Source of the DNA: Aplidium turbinatum
Taxonomy: Eukaryota > Chordata > Ascidiacea > Aplousobranchia > Polyclinidae
Direction: 5' to 3'
NCBI GenBank assembly: GCA_918807975.1
Contig: OU964931.1
Location: 16,502,251-16,566,250, forward strand
DNA: 64,000 nt
Notes under the pieces: model-generated
What the model was told of the DNA's origin: nothing
What the model saw: only the letters and a program-made list of their open reading frames with translations
Database searches by the model: none
Part shown: positions 1-14,000 of the stretch, piece by piece
Numbering within the stretch: position 1 is the first letter of the stretch
Layout: the number at the start of each line of letters is the position of its first letter
Translations under genes and position numbers: made by a program

Positions 1-409
1 GACAGAGTTAAGTTTCTGATAGTTTCTAGGTAAAGCTTGTCTTATCAAAAGCTGGGCAAATTTACTAGATTCTAGTAAGCACTCAGCCAACGCTCCTTTC
101 TACACACATCCAAACAAGAATCGACTTGAGATTTTGTTTTTGCGTCCACGCTGGCTGGCAAAGAAGTTGTATGTGGAATTGATGTTGAAGGGACTGATTA
201 GCTGCCTGGGATACTATGCCATCAATTTTTGTACTTTAGAACAAACCTGTGCGAGAATAGTAGCATGCAAACAGTTGGTGAGACGCTAACTTTTGTTTTC
301 AACAATTCCTGATGCTCTGCCTTAGTTTAACATCAAGAAGAACTTGAATTTTCCAAAAAAAAAAAACATTGCTATTGTGAAGGACTAAAGCCGTCATAAA
401 CTTTTCAAG
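1..409. other. No recognised feature upstream of the Ig receptor
   Basis: No open frame with a signal peptide or a clear splice pattern is visible. The first exon(s) of the plus-strand Ig receptor, which should carry the signal peptide, are either outside the window or not recognisable here. An in-frame stop lies just before the acceptor at 409, so the exon beginning at 410 cannot simply be extended leftward. Confidence 0.4.
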
Positions 410-3400
410 GTGGCCAAGCAAGTGTTAAAGTGTCGGCAGGAAAAGGGATAAAACTCCCTTGCCCCACATACAGCCCCAACGACCAATTGCAAATGCAAAG
501 CGTCAAGTGGATCATGCCCAACGGGAAATCTCTTCAACATGGAAGGTATACAGTGAGGATCAAGAAACTAGACAACGGTAAGGGATCATTTTTGTCGTTT
601 TTTGGCTATGAAAAAACGTGATAATGATAAAAAAAAGTGATGTGATAAAAAAAACTCAAGGAAGTGATTTCCTGTGAGTGATGCAATTCGTTCGAGCTTA
701 TCAAAACAGAGGCTTCAAAGTTCGCATCACCAGTACTGCCTGTCCATTGTCGAATTTGCGATGAACTTACTTTAAACCAATCACGCAGCTCTCAAGCTTA
801 AAGGAATTCACTGCTTATGCAGTTTTAAGTGGTGTGTCTGAGCCGATGTTAATGAGATGAGAACGCATTGTACGAATACGACGCCATGATGGAAGTGCTG
901 GCGACTTCGCCAAGTTGCCAACATACTGTAACAATGAGAATGGGTTTACGGTGCAACTCAGATTTTCTTTTCCTACCAGGCGTTGTTGACTGTTGTTAAA
1001 TAGCGTCATTCAAATGATTGATTATGCAGTTAAAAGATCCCGACTAGATTTGATTAGGATTGGTTTTTGATTGCCACAACACACTATGTGACGCTCATTC
1101 TATGCAAATAAAACTATTTCTGATCAAATTGTTATGTAAAACGTTGTTGATAAATAGTGAAGCAATTTGAACATCGATCGGTTTGAATCCTAAAAGGTTT
1201 CTTTCATGTACGGCCGACAGCTACATTCAAAAACATAGCTTGAAAATTCAGCCCAAGTGCTTTGAAATCGAACAGAAAGTTGATTTTTCAGGAGAACTCA
1301 ACTTCACGGAAGTGACCATCAAAGACAAGGGGATGTACACGTGCACAGTGACTAAGGGAGATAACTGGGTGTCCAACTCAACGATCTATTTGAATGTGAC
1401 GCCAAGCACCACTTCGGTCGTGTCAAGGTTCAGAACAGAGACGACCATCACCACCACCTCAAGAACTCCGTTAACAGCAAAAATCACGGAAAAAACGGTA
1501 CAACGTGATTTAAGAATACTAGTGATTGATAGTAAGAAATGGATTTCTATAGCGAAGAGATATGATGGTGGCAACTCGCAATAAACAAGACTACGTGGCA
1601 ATAAAATCAATATTAATCATCAAAAGTTTGGTATGGGATGGTTATGGAAATATGTTTTTGCATACATAAATATGAAATATCAATTATGGATTCTAGCTTG
1701 TTTTTTAACAGTTTTGTTGAATAGATACGAACAAAAACACCTCGTTGGAGCCTTAGCGGAACAGCAACAACAACAAAGAAATATGAGATTTTTACAGATA
1801 CGCCAGGACCACCAACTACTTCCAAACAACTCCCATCAACTCAAGCAATCGAGCAGGTATAATTTGCTTGTTTTAAAACCAAAAATATAAACCGAACGAT
1901 GAGCCACTCAGTTTTTTTGAACCCAAACCGAATCTTTTGCCTTTTCTGTTTTTCACTTGAATCGTTTTTCGGAACCAAAGTACGAAAGCGTTGAAAACAA
2001 TACTGACAAATAACAACCATTTTGCGTCTACTGTTGTGTGCCAACATGCAGTACATCGATGCGATGTTGAACCGACGTATTTTCGAGCGTCGTGCAGGCG
2101 GCTAAAAGAAACTGCAAAACGCTGAAGCTGTAAAAAACCAGAAAATTGAATGGCATCCCTCTTTTCAGAATTCAATGACCAATGCAATCATCATTGGGTG
2201 CTTTGCTTCTGTCATTCTACTTGTTGCTCTCTGCCTGATGGGCTTCTATAAAGTTCGGAAAAGGTGTTGTTCTTCGTCGTCGTCCAACAGAGCAGACATC
2301 AAAGCAGGTAAAATAATAGTGCATCAATTTACCAATGCGTATCAATTAAAAGCCATGTGCCTTGATTCTAGACAAACTTCGTTTCGTAAAAAGCTATATT
2401 TTTTTTAACCCAGTATCAGCACAGTTTACAGAAAATTGACGAGTCCACACGACCTAATGAAAATTTTCTTTCCATTTGAACTTTGTGAGGTAAAAAATTA
2501 CTTTAGTCTTCAGTATTTTGAAAATTTGAATTTGCAGCAGAAGAGAGATATCACAAGCAAAATCATCAATGTTTGCGTGGAAGTTCGGAAAACGGTCGAT
2601 CCTATGATCCAGCAGCATTGCTCACCCACACAACAGCGGCGCACCGTGACAATGGGTAAGAACGTTCCATTTTTTATGTTTTAGTATCAATGTTGATCTC
2701 GAAGCTCTTTGCAATATCTCAACTTTTAGACCAGCAATATCGAATTTAAATATTATGAAAAAAAAATGGCTGCACATATTTTTGCACTAGCTTTGTACAC
2801 ATAGCCAGCTTAGTTGCACTAGCTTTGAAAAGGGTTTCACAATTGGTACCGAAACTTAGTAATTCCAAAATTAGTTTCAAGTCAACAAATTAGTCCGTTT
2901 CAACATTGATACAAGTCTGTAAATGTTGAATCAATGAAAAACAAAACGATTCGTAGGCTGATTCCTACTGACTACACAGTTCGATCGACTCGTTTTATGG
3001 TTATGCTGGTATCACTGCGTGCAGCTTGCATTGATAAGCATATTTGAGCATACAAAATTACATATCTTTGTCGTAAGAGTATGGCACTAAAGATCTGTGT
3101 GCTTTAGTGGGATCAACGACAAAACGGCGCATATCGCTACCAACAGATGGTTGGCTACATTGCATCGGAATGACCATCAACCGCTATCAGCAAAGTACCA
3201 CCTGCAACATCCATCGGATAAAGCTTTGGTAAAAGTAGAAGAAAACGAAAGCAGTGAAATTTGTCTTCCACCGCCGATGCGGACAGTCTATGAGAACCCA
3301 GGAGGGGCAAATTCAACAACCGCCGCGCTCAAAATGAAGCACCCACGCAACGGAAATGGGGTTGGTAACAACAGTGACAAAATTTTAAGGTTACGTAATG

Positions 3401-4089
3401 CTGACTCCGGACAATTCCACTCGCAAAAATTGCTGAGTCATCTCGCTGCTTCCTGTCAAAACGTGGCGCTGAAGCGACGAAGCGAAGGAAGCTACAATGT
3501 GAGGAACGTGGATGGTCAAAAAGTCAAGTGGACAAAACACGCCGCGAGTAACAAGCACTTCAGTTCATGTGGCAACATCTGCCAACAACAAGACGTCAAA
3601 GCCAAACATTCTGTCCCAGCTGAAATCTCCAATTCTCTGGACACCGAGTCGAAAAGAACGGACCCCACAAAAGGTAAGTTACATGTTGGAAATTGCTTGC
3701 GACGTCCACATTGCGACAATTTAACTTAATTCCATCGAAATCATAAAAACATAACTGATTTGCACGTCCAAAAAAGTTAAAATAGGTTCAGCCACAAGCT
3801 GAGTCTTTTCAGCAATCATTCCCTCGAATCAAAGCAAATTGCTTCAGTGGTTTGGCTTTCGTTGCAGATTAGTCGAATAATTTCTGTGACACACTGACAG
3901 TTTTGATGCGCTCTGAACTTCAAATTAATTATTCAAATAACCACTACCTGTAATTTTCCAGGTTCAAATGGGAATTACGACATTACGCACAGAAGCTTGG
4001 ATAGAGGAAACAATAAACCAAAGAGAAAGATTCAGATCAAAGTGAAAAATCTTGAAGAACTTCTCAACCATAAAGAAACGGAAATCTAA
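410..4089 (+). CDS. Single-pass Ig-domain receptor with long cytoplasmic tail (5' end missing)
   Basis: Seven exons join in phase: 410-577, 1292 to about 1531, 1798-1856, 2169-2307, 2538-2655, 3108-3673 and 3962-4089 (stop TAA at 4087-4089). Exons 1 and 2 together make one V-type Ig domain: first cysteine in KLPCP, core tryptophan in VKWIMP, second cysteine in KGMYTCTV. The domain is split by a phase-1 intron. A Thr/Pro/Ser-rich stalk follows (TTITTTSRT, then TPGPPTTSK). Exon 4 holds one membrane segment (IIIGCFASVILLVALCLMGF) followed by the basic anchor YKVRKR. The remaining ~270 residues are cytoplasmic and contain tyrosines in ERYHKQ, GRSYDP, AKYHLQ, TVYENP, GSYNVR and GNYDIT, which suggests phosphotyrosine signalling, although none fits a strict ITIM. 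The 3' boundary of exon 2 is the least certain: the GTAAGA at 1532 was chosen because it keeps phase. The signal peptide was not found. This could be an adhesion, immune or allorecognition receptor; no family is claimed. Confidence 0.72.
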
Positions 4090-4258
4090 GGTCACACACA
4101 GCCGGCAAACCAGTCCATTTTTACATTGATTCGACGTTTGCAGACTTTTCTGGCAGGGAAACATGACCTAAATGTCTCGCTCTCTGGATTGATCCAAGCG
4201 AAAGTGCAGGATGAAAAATCAAAAACTCACAAATACCTTCTAATGATGGCCACGGCTA

Positions 4259-4264
4259 AATAAA
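4259..4264 (+). terminator. Polyadenylation signal of the Ig receptor
   Basis: AATAAA lies 170 bases after the stop codon at 4087-4089, on the same strand and in AT-rich sequence. It is the first canonical hexamer after the gene. The 3' UTR between them includes a copy (about 4112-4145) of a short repeat motif seen elsewhere in the window. Confidence 0.5.
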
Positions 4265-5034
4265 GAGACGGCCTGATTTAATACTTTTGCAAACTGTTGC
4301 TTAGAGGCTGATTGAAATTATTTGAAAATCAAGTTTTATCCTCGATCACACTCTGAGTGCCTGATAATGATGTAAGTTATAGCTTATGTCGCCTGGGGTG
4401 GGCGGGGATGAAAAAATGTGACTTTCAGACCATATGAGTCGGTCTATGGCAACAATCTACCAATGCGACAAATCAGGCTGTAAAGATGACATATCACTTC
4501 GAATTTGAAAGACCAGTGAATGTTCTTTTTTGAATGTCTTCCGTTTCTTTTTATAATATGAAAATGCTGTGTTGGTGAGTCCACGTTCTCTCGTTACGAT
4601 GTTTTGTTGATTGCCGAAAGTACAACAGTTGAGATTTCCAATTTTTTTCGGTTCTGTTGCTTTACTTTTGCTACGACTACAGTACAGATAAAAACCAGTG
4701 AGATGAAGTTCTCAGAATAAACTCTCATCTAAACAAGTGCATTTCATAATCATTTAATGTGACACTCAAAAAGCATTTGGACAGCAACGAAATTGAACAA
4801 ATACTGTCCAAGTGTCCATCCATCTATAAAGCATTCTATCTAGTTATAAATTTCTTCTTTCCTGCTTGAATATAACACGCGACAGGTTGTTTTTGGAGTT
4901 CTCTTAAGTTCTGCAAGTACTCACGTCCATGTTTAAAAAGCGTTACAAATATCTTACAAATGTCGCACACTTTGTAAAGTTTTCCTTCATAAACCATGCA
5001 TTGACTGAGATTCAACTCAGCCTAAACGTCATAC
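4265..5034. other. Gap between the Ig receptor and the last visible SND1 exon
   Basis: Both strands were searched for the missing SND1 exons (end of SN4, Tudor, SN5) and none was recognised. No other gene or clear repeat was seen. Confidence 0.4.
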
Positions 5035-8000
5035 CTCTCTGTGCATGCAGTTTTCCTTAGTCAAGGCCAACGCCTCTTCCGCGTAAGGGTCGCCTTCAAT
5101 TACACCTTGGGCGCCATTTCGTGCTCCTCGAGGGCATTCAATGCCTACAGAAAACAAAACAAGTCAAGATTTTTCATTGCAATTTTTTTTTAATATAGAA
5201 AAGTATTCTTTACGTATTTTGAAATGTAATGTATCAATAAATTATTTTAAAAGCAGTCAAAAGGACAATTTTTAGTAAATTAGGAAAGGACTTTCTTTCT
5301 GCGCTCACACTTTCTTCTCTCTACTGTGGGAGCAAAGGCACTTTATTCGATTACTTCGAGCAGAAACCAGATGCAGCGCTGTTCAGCAATGAGCGCATTG
5401 CATCGCAAACGAATATCATGTTTTCCGGAGAAAAAACTCAAACCATCATCTCAAGTTTTTCGAAGTCATTTTCAGAGAGCGGATGTAAAAATACAAGACA
5501 ATTTGACAAAAAAAACAACAATTTTATTTTGCTGCTAACCTGCTAGCAGAAAAGTGATGAGACAGGTTTCTCGAGGGATATAGAGTTTAAGTCGTGACCC
5601 TCCAAACACGTACTCCACCACAGCTTCTGACCTGCGCATACAACAAATTCATTGGCTTCGTTTGTACCAAAACCCAAGCAAACGTTCTCTATGACGAGAA
5701 GCCATATTTTGCGAGAGTTTTGTGGAGGAGGTATGTCAGTAAAACACCGATAAGAAGTTGAGCAGCTTCCGTAGCAATGTAACATTCTAGTTTTAATAAA
5801 AGTGAATAGCAAAAGTTGATTGATACAAAACACAACAAATGCTCTGCAAAACCTTTCAGCTAAAGCCAGCAACTCGCGAGCAATAAGAACAAGATATACA
5901 AAATACGTCGACCCTCACTTTTAAAAACAGGTGTTAATAGAATTGCCGCCACTTTTGCATGTTGGGGGCTATTGGTTCTGAATTAAAATCCGTACAAAAA
6001 ACAACAAGTTTTCTAGCGGTGGGTAATATTTGAAATGAGGTTCATATCATTTTGCGATTCCAAACAAGAATAACTTATTTATTGGCTCACTAAGTACCTG
6101 CCAGCACGTTGCAGAAAAGGTAGAAACTGCTTCGCCTTGGCAACCTCCCCAGACAGGTCAGCAACTCTGTGGATCGGAGGCTCTTTTTTGCAGTTCACTC
6201 CCTTACCCGTCTTCACGGCCCTGAGATACACAAAAAACGAGATAATGTAAATGTAACGTTAGTTTGACGTCCAATTTACGAAGCATACAGAACTGACCGC
6301 TCGGAACTCATTCATAATGGTAGAATACATGTTATTCTTTTAGTTGGTAGTCGCATAAGTCAGTGTCGTGGTTTGCGAGTTATGAGGCTACATCGTGGAG
6401 CTAGAATGTAAGTGACATTGCTTAAAAAAGAATGAAAGATATTAAAAAAGTCGTTCTCAAGCTTTATGTATAACTAAAAGACCCCCGTTTTAATTGTTGT
6501 CCATAACTTACTTTCGAAAACTGAAACAAATGTTTCCAGACGTTGAAACAACGCAAAAAGTAAAAACGGCTGATAACCATCAAAAAAGTTTTCAGCAGTT
6601 TCTTGTTGACTGACTTTATACTTTAGCATGTGCAATATCAGTAAAACAAATATCTAAGTTTGAAGGTCACCTCTGCTCAGCAGCAAGCAAATCATCATAC
6701 TGTGATGAACGTGAATCGTCATCCTGTCTGTGACGCACAACCTTGACCAACCCCTTGCTCACCAACGCCTCTGCGATGTTCCTGTACGTTCAAAAGCAAA
6801 AATCATACAAGATCATATTATTTTGGGTTCTTTATGACAACACAAATAACAATGTAAAAAACAGCAGCAGATGTAATACAGACAAGAAGCAGAGAATGAC
6901 TTTAGTACAATCATAGAGACTGCTGCTCCAATCTTGGCAACAAGTAAATCCCCATCACAGGTGATGAGAGACATCAGGTTGAATCAGGAAAATCTGGCCA
7001 CCCTCGGCAATGACAACACCGGATCAAATTAAACACTCACGTGACATTTTAGTTTCCAACAGCCTGAGGGGTGTTAATGTTACACAGACGAAGTAAGTGG
7101 AATTCTGCTTTGCAAAAATAATGACTTGATAAAGCAAACATGCATTTAGATATACACTTGCAGCACCATCTAACCAAAACGACTTACACTCCAGCACAAC
7201 GCACGGTGGCGCACGTGCGCTCAGGAAAAGCAGATAAAGATTCAGTAGCAGGACTGGATGGCTTGATGTAGTCTACATTGACTGTGACCTAAGATGATAG
7301 ATACAACATAAACGTAAATCTTGCAGCGCATTATACCGTATCAAAGAAAACTAAGGGCAAAACAAATAAAACATACCTAGATATAATATTCGCGTTTCTT
7401 TATGATTTATCTGTAGGGTCTGAGAGAAAGCCTTTTTTATTCATTCAGTAAAAATTCAAATTTGAGCCCAAATGATCTGAGATTTTTTTGATTAATTTAG
7501 GCTAATGTCTGAAGAGATTGAATCAATAAAAAAGAACTGGTTTGCTGGCTGGGTAGATGTTACGCTTTGAAATAAAATACAAGCATTGTGCACAGACAGA
7601 TGAAGAAGAGAAATATGAAATATATATGAAGAAGAAGAGAAATATGAAGAAGAGAAATAACAGAACGGATAAAAATTACGCTTTGCTTGAAATTACCTTT
7701 TTGCCGATCAGCTTTTTCCTGAGAAACTCCCTTGCTTCAAACATGTAGGGAACGTCATACAGAGGTCGTCCTTTTCCTTTGCCCTGTTCAGCCGGCGACG
7801 TTTCCTTATCGTGCTTGTAGACCACGTCGTCGTATCTATGAATATTGAAGGGAGTTCATTCAATTTTTTTTTCATTAACATATTCCGAAAGAAAAAACAT
7901 AGACTCTGTTTTTCATATCTTTATCCTGCATTGCGGGAAAGCGGACGAGCGCTATGCATCGGTGTACGCCTTCCGACATACACCTGACCCATGCTGCAGC

Positions 8001-11000
8001 CGACGGCAATGTCTGTTTCCGGTTGTCTACTCTACTTATGACTTAAATTTGGTACTACCCATTACTCGAAATCGATCACTGGGTGGAGGCAATTATCGTA
8101 AAGTTTCTTGCCCCAGAGAAACAACAGCAAGTGCGGGTGGCTGGAGTCGAACATGCAGGCTCTCGATTGCGAGCCCAACGCGCTAATCACTAGGCCACTG
8201 CTGCAGGCTCCAGACCGGTAAGCTAGATTCCAGACCAGACCGATATTGTCGCCGGTAAGCTGGTGAATGGGAAAAACCCGACACGTTCTTGGTTGAAAAC
8301 GTACATGAAGAGTTGTCTGGATAAAACGATACCTAGTATTCTGGTACATTTAGTATCCTAACAAAGGTACTCTACATAACTGTCACTAACACAGCCGTGA
8401 AATCGAGTTTAACGACTGCACTGTGGCAGTGTTGGTGGCAAACTATCGCCTTTTTTCATCAATACAACGTAGGCAGACGTGAAATTGTTGTCAAAAACAG
8501 AACTATCGGTGCACAAGAAAACAGTTCCGTGACAAAATAGATGAAAATTCAAGTGAAACACAAAGTAACGTGCAATTTAAAAGCATATATTAAGAATGTT
8601 TTCAAAACGTGTTAACGTCCACAATTTGACCTCAAAGTATCGCGGACATAATCGACCAAATTCAGGTATAATGGTTGTGTTATTACTTTTAGACGAATAC
8701 TTACAAGCGCTGTCTAATGTTACGAAACCAGCAAACGTACCTTGGTGGCCTCACACTGGCAAGATGAACCGTGCGAACATCTCCGCTCGCGGTTTTCACG
8801 GCGATTGCATCCGCGTTGACGATCTGAACGACTTTTCCTGTGTACTCCCGCTCGTGCGTTGAGATGACCTGAGGCTTGGGGACGTAGTCTTTCCAGATGC
8901 GAACTTTGCGTTCTTTCGCCGCTCTGCGGATGTTTATCAAACGTTTTATCAAGTCCGCTCCGATAGCTTGATCAATAAACAACAAACATCCGGTTCTTGA
9001 GGCGGAGAAATCAAGAGATAAAGTGACGACCACTTCGTGCGTGTGTGGGCTGATAGCTCAATTCAAGGACAACTCCCTATCCAGAAGCGGTCGGTAGACA
9101 TGTTAATATCAGCCAACAACATGGATACTTAACATTTTACATTATCGATCTCGGTGGGCTGAAACTTCCAGGGTTAAACTTTTAAGTTTTTCGTGAAGTT
9201 GTAAATACTCTTCAGGTCAGTTTTGATCTTTCCAATACCTTCAGACGTTGTAGCAACGTGAAATTAACGTAATTTTTGCTTATTATAACAAGAAGTGATG
9301 TACTTCGCGAAGATACAACACAGCGCCTTACTTTTCCAGCGCTCGAAGTTTCTCTGGGCCTTGAGAGTATGACGTAATGCTCCAATCGACGCAACGAGCG
9401 AATCCCTCTTTCAAGAGCATCTCTGATATGTTGCCATTCTGATCGATAAAACAGACTAATTAAAACAGCATAGTTTGGAGAGTCAGGCTTTGATACGGAT
9501 CGCAGACTTCTAGACAAGTATGTTAACTGCGAAACATTACAAGAGATGTTTCTCGGCAGCCGATTTGTAGCAAGAATTGACAGCGATAGACACGTGTTTC
9601 GCCCATGAGGCTGGGCTCATCAGTATCGCACCGTATTCTAGCCACAAATTTATTCGACCACCGTTTTACCAGTCAGTTTAACTCTTATCTTTGTTGCAAA
9701 TTCGAAGAATAATATGAATTTGTGGGACAAGGAGACTAATTTAAAAAAAAATAAACCTCCAAAATTCATATTTAGTGCAGATAACGAGGCGTCATGGTTC
9801 AATTTATTATGAAACAAATTTATAAAAAAAAAAAAATTAAGTCAATGTTTTGAAAAAGACTTTATCTTTTGGGCAAAATGAATATAAAACACGTCGGAGT
9901 CAATCGGTTTGTGTCACGTGATTTTGACACAAGGTTCCAAACTTTGGCCTTTCCAAAGAAATGGTCGTTCAAAGTTAATTCTTTGTAACCGGTTCGGATA
10001 ATGGGTTCGGTAACATTACTTCTCGTTCACTTTATCTAATAAAAAGTTAACTATGGTTTTATCTTTTGATTGCATCCGCTCTATTTTATTTGGGTGGTTC
10101 TCAAACTGAGGTATGCGAACAAGTTAAAACCAGTCCATTTATCACCACAATTGTGCTTTTAAGCTATAAAATAACTTGTTGTTCTTGTTTATGAATTTAT
10201 CGATTGATAAATTTTACCAAAAGCAAGCGCAAATGCCGATTTGCTATAAACGAACATAATCGATTGAAAGTTGGAATTGAAAAACTCGTTTCGCAAAATG
10301 GATGGGGATTCATCAGTGCTTCATGGAAGCAAAATGGGTCTACCAGCTGGGAAAGTTTGAGAATCACTGGTGTTTTTGAAGTGTTTTGAGCATCGATTGG
10401 AAACGGGGTCTTCTTCTTTTATTGTCGCACTTGATTCCAAGCATTGACTGCCTCGTGTATGAAAAGTTTCCAGGATTCTCTGTTGTTTGCTTTGTGTATT
10501 AGGTGTATGTTGGTGTTAGTTTTGTCGGTTTGTTGGTTTAAGTATGTTAATCTTTGTCTGCCTTGGGCACGCTTCCCTTCAATTTTGCCTGTGAGAGAGA
10601 GATGTTCTAACTTTCCTTTTCGCAGCACGTGTCCTAAAAATTGAAGTTGTTTTTCTTTGATATTTTTTAGAAGATTGTTTGTTTGTTTGACTTGATTTAA
10701 AACAGTTTGGTTGCTTTTTCTGTCAGTCCAGGAAATCCTCTGCATTTTTCGGAATGCCCACATTTCAAACCCATTTATTCTTTTATTAATTGATTTGGTA
10801 ATTGTCCAGGTTTCTGAATTATATTTAAAAATTGGATAAATGTAACACTTCAATACTCTGAATCTGGTTGCGAAAGATATGTTCTTGTTGCATAATATTG
10901 CATAATATTAATAATATTGTTAACGGGGTATACTCGCGTAATAAAACATGATGGCAAATTGACGCCATAGCTGTACAGCAGACGTTGATGGACTGGCTAA

Positions 11001-14000
11001 CGTACCGGATGAAGCACAGTGGCCAGCAGCATGTTCTGGTTGGAGACGCCCTCCAGGATGATCTTGACGTCACGTTGGAGCAAACGAGACTCGACAAAAA
11101 ATTTCGCTTCGGCGGCAAACGGTTCCGAAATTTCCTTTTTTTGATCTTCTGGGTCACGACGAATGGAAGGACACTTAACACCACTGGAGTACAGTTCATG
11201 ACACACAAGTTAATAACGTTGGTTAAGCAAACATCTTGATTGAAAATGCAGTAATAGCAAAGAAGCTGTCAAATCTACACAAGCAAGCCTTTAGACAGTT
11301 TGATCTCTCTTCATTTTGCTTTAAAGAAGCGTGGTCTTCACCACGAAACATCAGGATCAGTTTTAGGCGGTTTGATGTGGTATTATTTATCTACACTTTT
11401 AAGAATATTTTTACTTTCATATTTTACTTTTTTTAAATGTGTACGAGAAACTGAAACTGGTGGACTCACCTGAGCATGAAGGTGACAAGATGGTGGGAAG
11501 GGAGGAATGCCCGCATCGTGCACCCGTCTCTTATCATCTCAATGACAGCTGAATGAAGTTTCAACGTTAATTGCAATCAAATTAATGTTAAGTACATCAA
11601 AGGAGACCAGGAGCGAGAAAATCTCGTGGTCTGAGAATGGGCGCTGGTTTAAAAACAAATTATTAAAAAAAGAAAAAGCTGTAACTGAATACGGATTTCA
11701 AAATATTAACCATGTCGATACTCCCCAAGAAAATAAAAAGTAGTCTCATAGGTGAAAAATTCAAAGTACAAAAAGCAAAGCCAATCCTTTTATACAATTA
11801 AAACCGTCACTTATTTGGGTTTTATCAAATATTTTACCTTTGCATATCATAGGTTGCCAATTTGAGCATGCTTGTATCTATGCTTGCCTATCTTCACATT
11901 TCCATGTCATAATGCGACAATTGTGAAAGCTGCACCACAGGTAACATACCAACCTATGAGGGATGCACATTGCACAATCTGCTGGGGTTGGTTAGGCTTA
12001 CCGAAGAAATTTTGCTCTTAAACACAATTTAGAAAAATAACCCAGATTCACTGGCGGCCGGAAATTGTTATAGAGCAGCTGATGCGGCCGCCGAAGCGAA
12101 AAGGTTGTACATTCCTGAAATATATATAGCAACAAAATTGCGTTCTTTTAAAATTACATACCTGGCACTGGTTTTCCATGATGAGAATCAACAAAATTCC
12201 GGGGGTTCTCGATGGTCCATTTAACATCTCTCACCGCGTCATCTGGCCGAGGCTCCACCCATTTCCCACGCAAACCCGATTTCGCTTGGTCTTCAATCTC
12301 GATCAATCGAGCATACCCGACACTGCAGACAATTTTATTGCTGAATTAGGTGAGTTAAACATTAGATGTAAATTTTTATTCAAGTACAATGAATCACTAT
12401 ATCAAAGTGACGTTTAACAGCCTGTTATTTGAATAAGCACCTACTGACGATCCAGCAAAGGGTGAAACAGGCTGTTAAGGTTACTTTTATAATAGTGATT
12501 CAATCTACATGAATTAGCTTTGCTTAGCATTGCGCTTGGCATTGAGCACTCTTTTGCGGTAGTAATACCATTCATCGTATGATTTTTCATTATATAGACC
12601 ATGATGTAAACTGTATAAAAATAGTCAACGATGGTGAACAGAAAACGCGTTGCATTCACTTAAACATAACAGGACACAACCAACAAGACAACGACATGAC
12701 TGGAGAAAGAGGGCATACCGCATACCATACTCTGTTTGAACCAGTGACTTTCAAGAAAGCTGACCCATGGCTCGATATATGCCCATTCGCAGTTAATATA
12801 ATAACTCAATTTCATATGCATTAATTACAAATATGACTTCGTCAAAGGTTTGATTGATCAAACAAGGCTACTCTGCATTGTTCTAATATGGGACTGCTAT
12901 TTTGCATTCATCGAACGCTGGCATTTGCACAACAATCTAACCTCTTAGCATAATTTATTTACAATACATTTCGCAATAATAAGTAACATTTTCAGCTAGC
13001 ACAAGTAAAAACGTAAAAAAAAAATAGAATCAAAAAGTTGTGCGCAGTTGTGTTCGGCCTGGAACATTGTACGACAGAGAGATATGGATGCTAAGAGAGA
13101 GTGAACTTGCAATTCTGACAAGAATGGAAATGGCAATGGCGAGAGCAATGTGTGGGGTAAAAGCCAGGAAGGTGAAAAAGAATAACTGATGGATATGCTA
13201 AAGATGAAAAAGACAATTAAACAACTTTGCCAGGGCAAGCGGAGTAAGACGGTATGGACATGTACTAAGGAGGGAAGATGGAAGTTTTCTTCGAAAGGCT
13301 TTGACTTTAAAGGTAGATGGAAAGAGGAAACGAGGACGTCCAAAAAAACAGGTGAAGAATGAGGCAGACAAAGTCGGATTGATTGAAGGAAGATGCGATG
13401 GATAGAATGAGATGGAAAATAGAAGTGAAGGCAAATGCTGCAATTTAGTTTACAGTACATTCCAATAAGTTAACATTGATACCACATCAAAAGGAATACA
13501 AGTTAGTGTGAATTGGCATTTGTTGAAGATCTATACTCAATTCAAAACTCGCTTGAAAACATTCTATTTCACTGAACATTTTGACTGAAAGTACTGTACA
13601 GTAGAGATGCAGCGAACCCAAAATTTTTATCCGCACACCGCACCGCAACTGACTCATCTATCCGCGCACCGCACCGCACACCGCAATTTATCTGGAACTT
13701 TGACACTGCACCGCACCGCACACCGCAAATTACAAAATTAAAAAAAAATATTTTAACGAGTTATTGTTTAGAAAGTCAATTGTAGGAAAAAGCATCCATG
13801 GCATATAACTGGTAACCTAGTACCAATACAGTTGTGCACTAATTGGCCAGGCTAACCAGATCATATTCTCTTATCAGCAATGCATCTAAGTTCTAAGACA
13901 TAATACAAACTAAGACAAATAGAATGTTCCTGGATCCAGTATCAGGACTTTTGAACACTTTTTGTAAGCAATAATGCAATTATAATGCCAGTGGCTATAT

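Noticed and set aside
12996-13460. 154-residue minus-strand open frame rich in Leu/Phe/Ser
   Set aside because: It is antisense to a decayed LINE whose plus-strand frames match reverse transcriptase ends.
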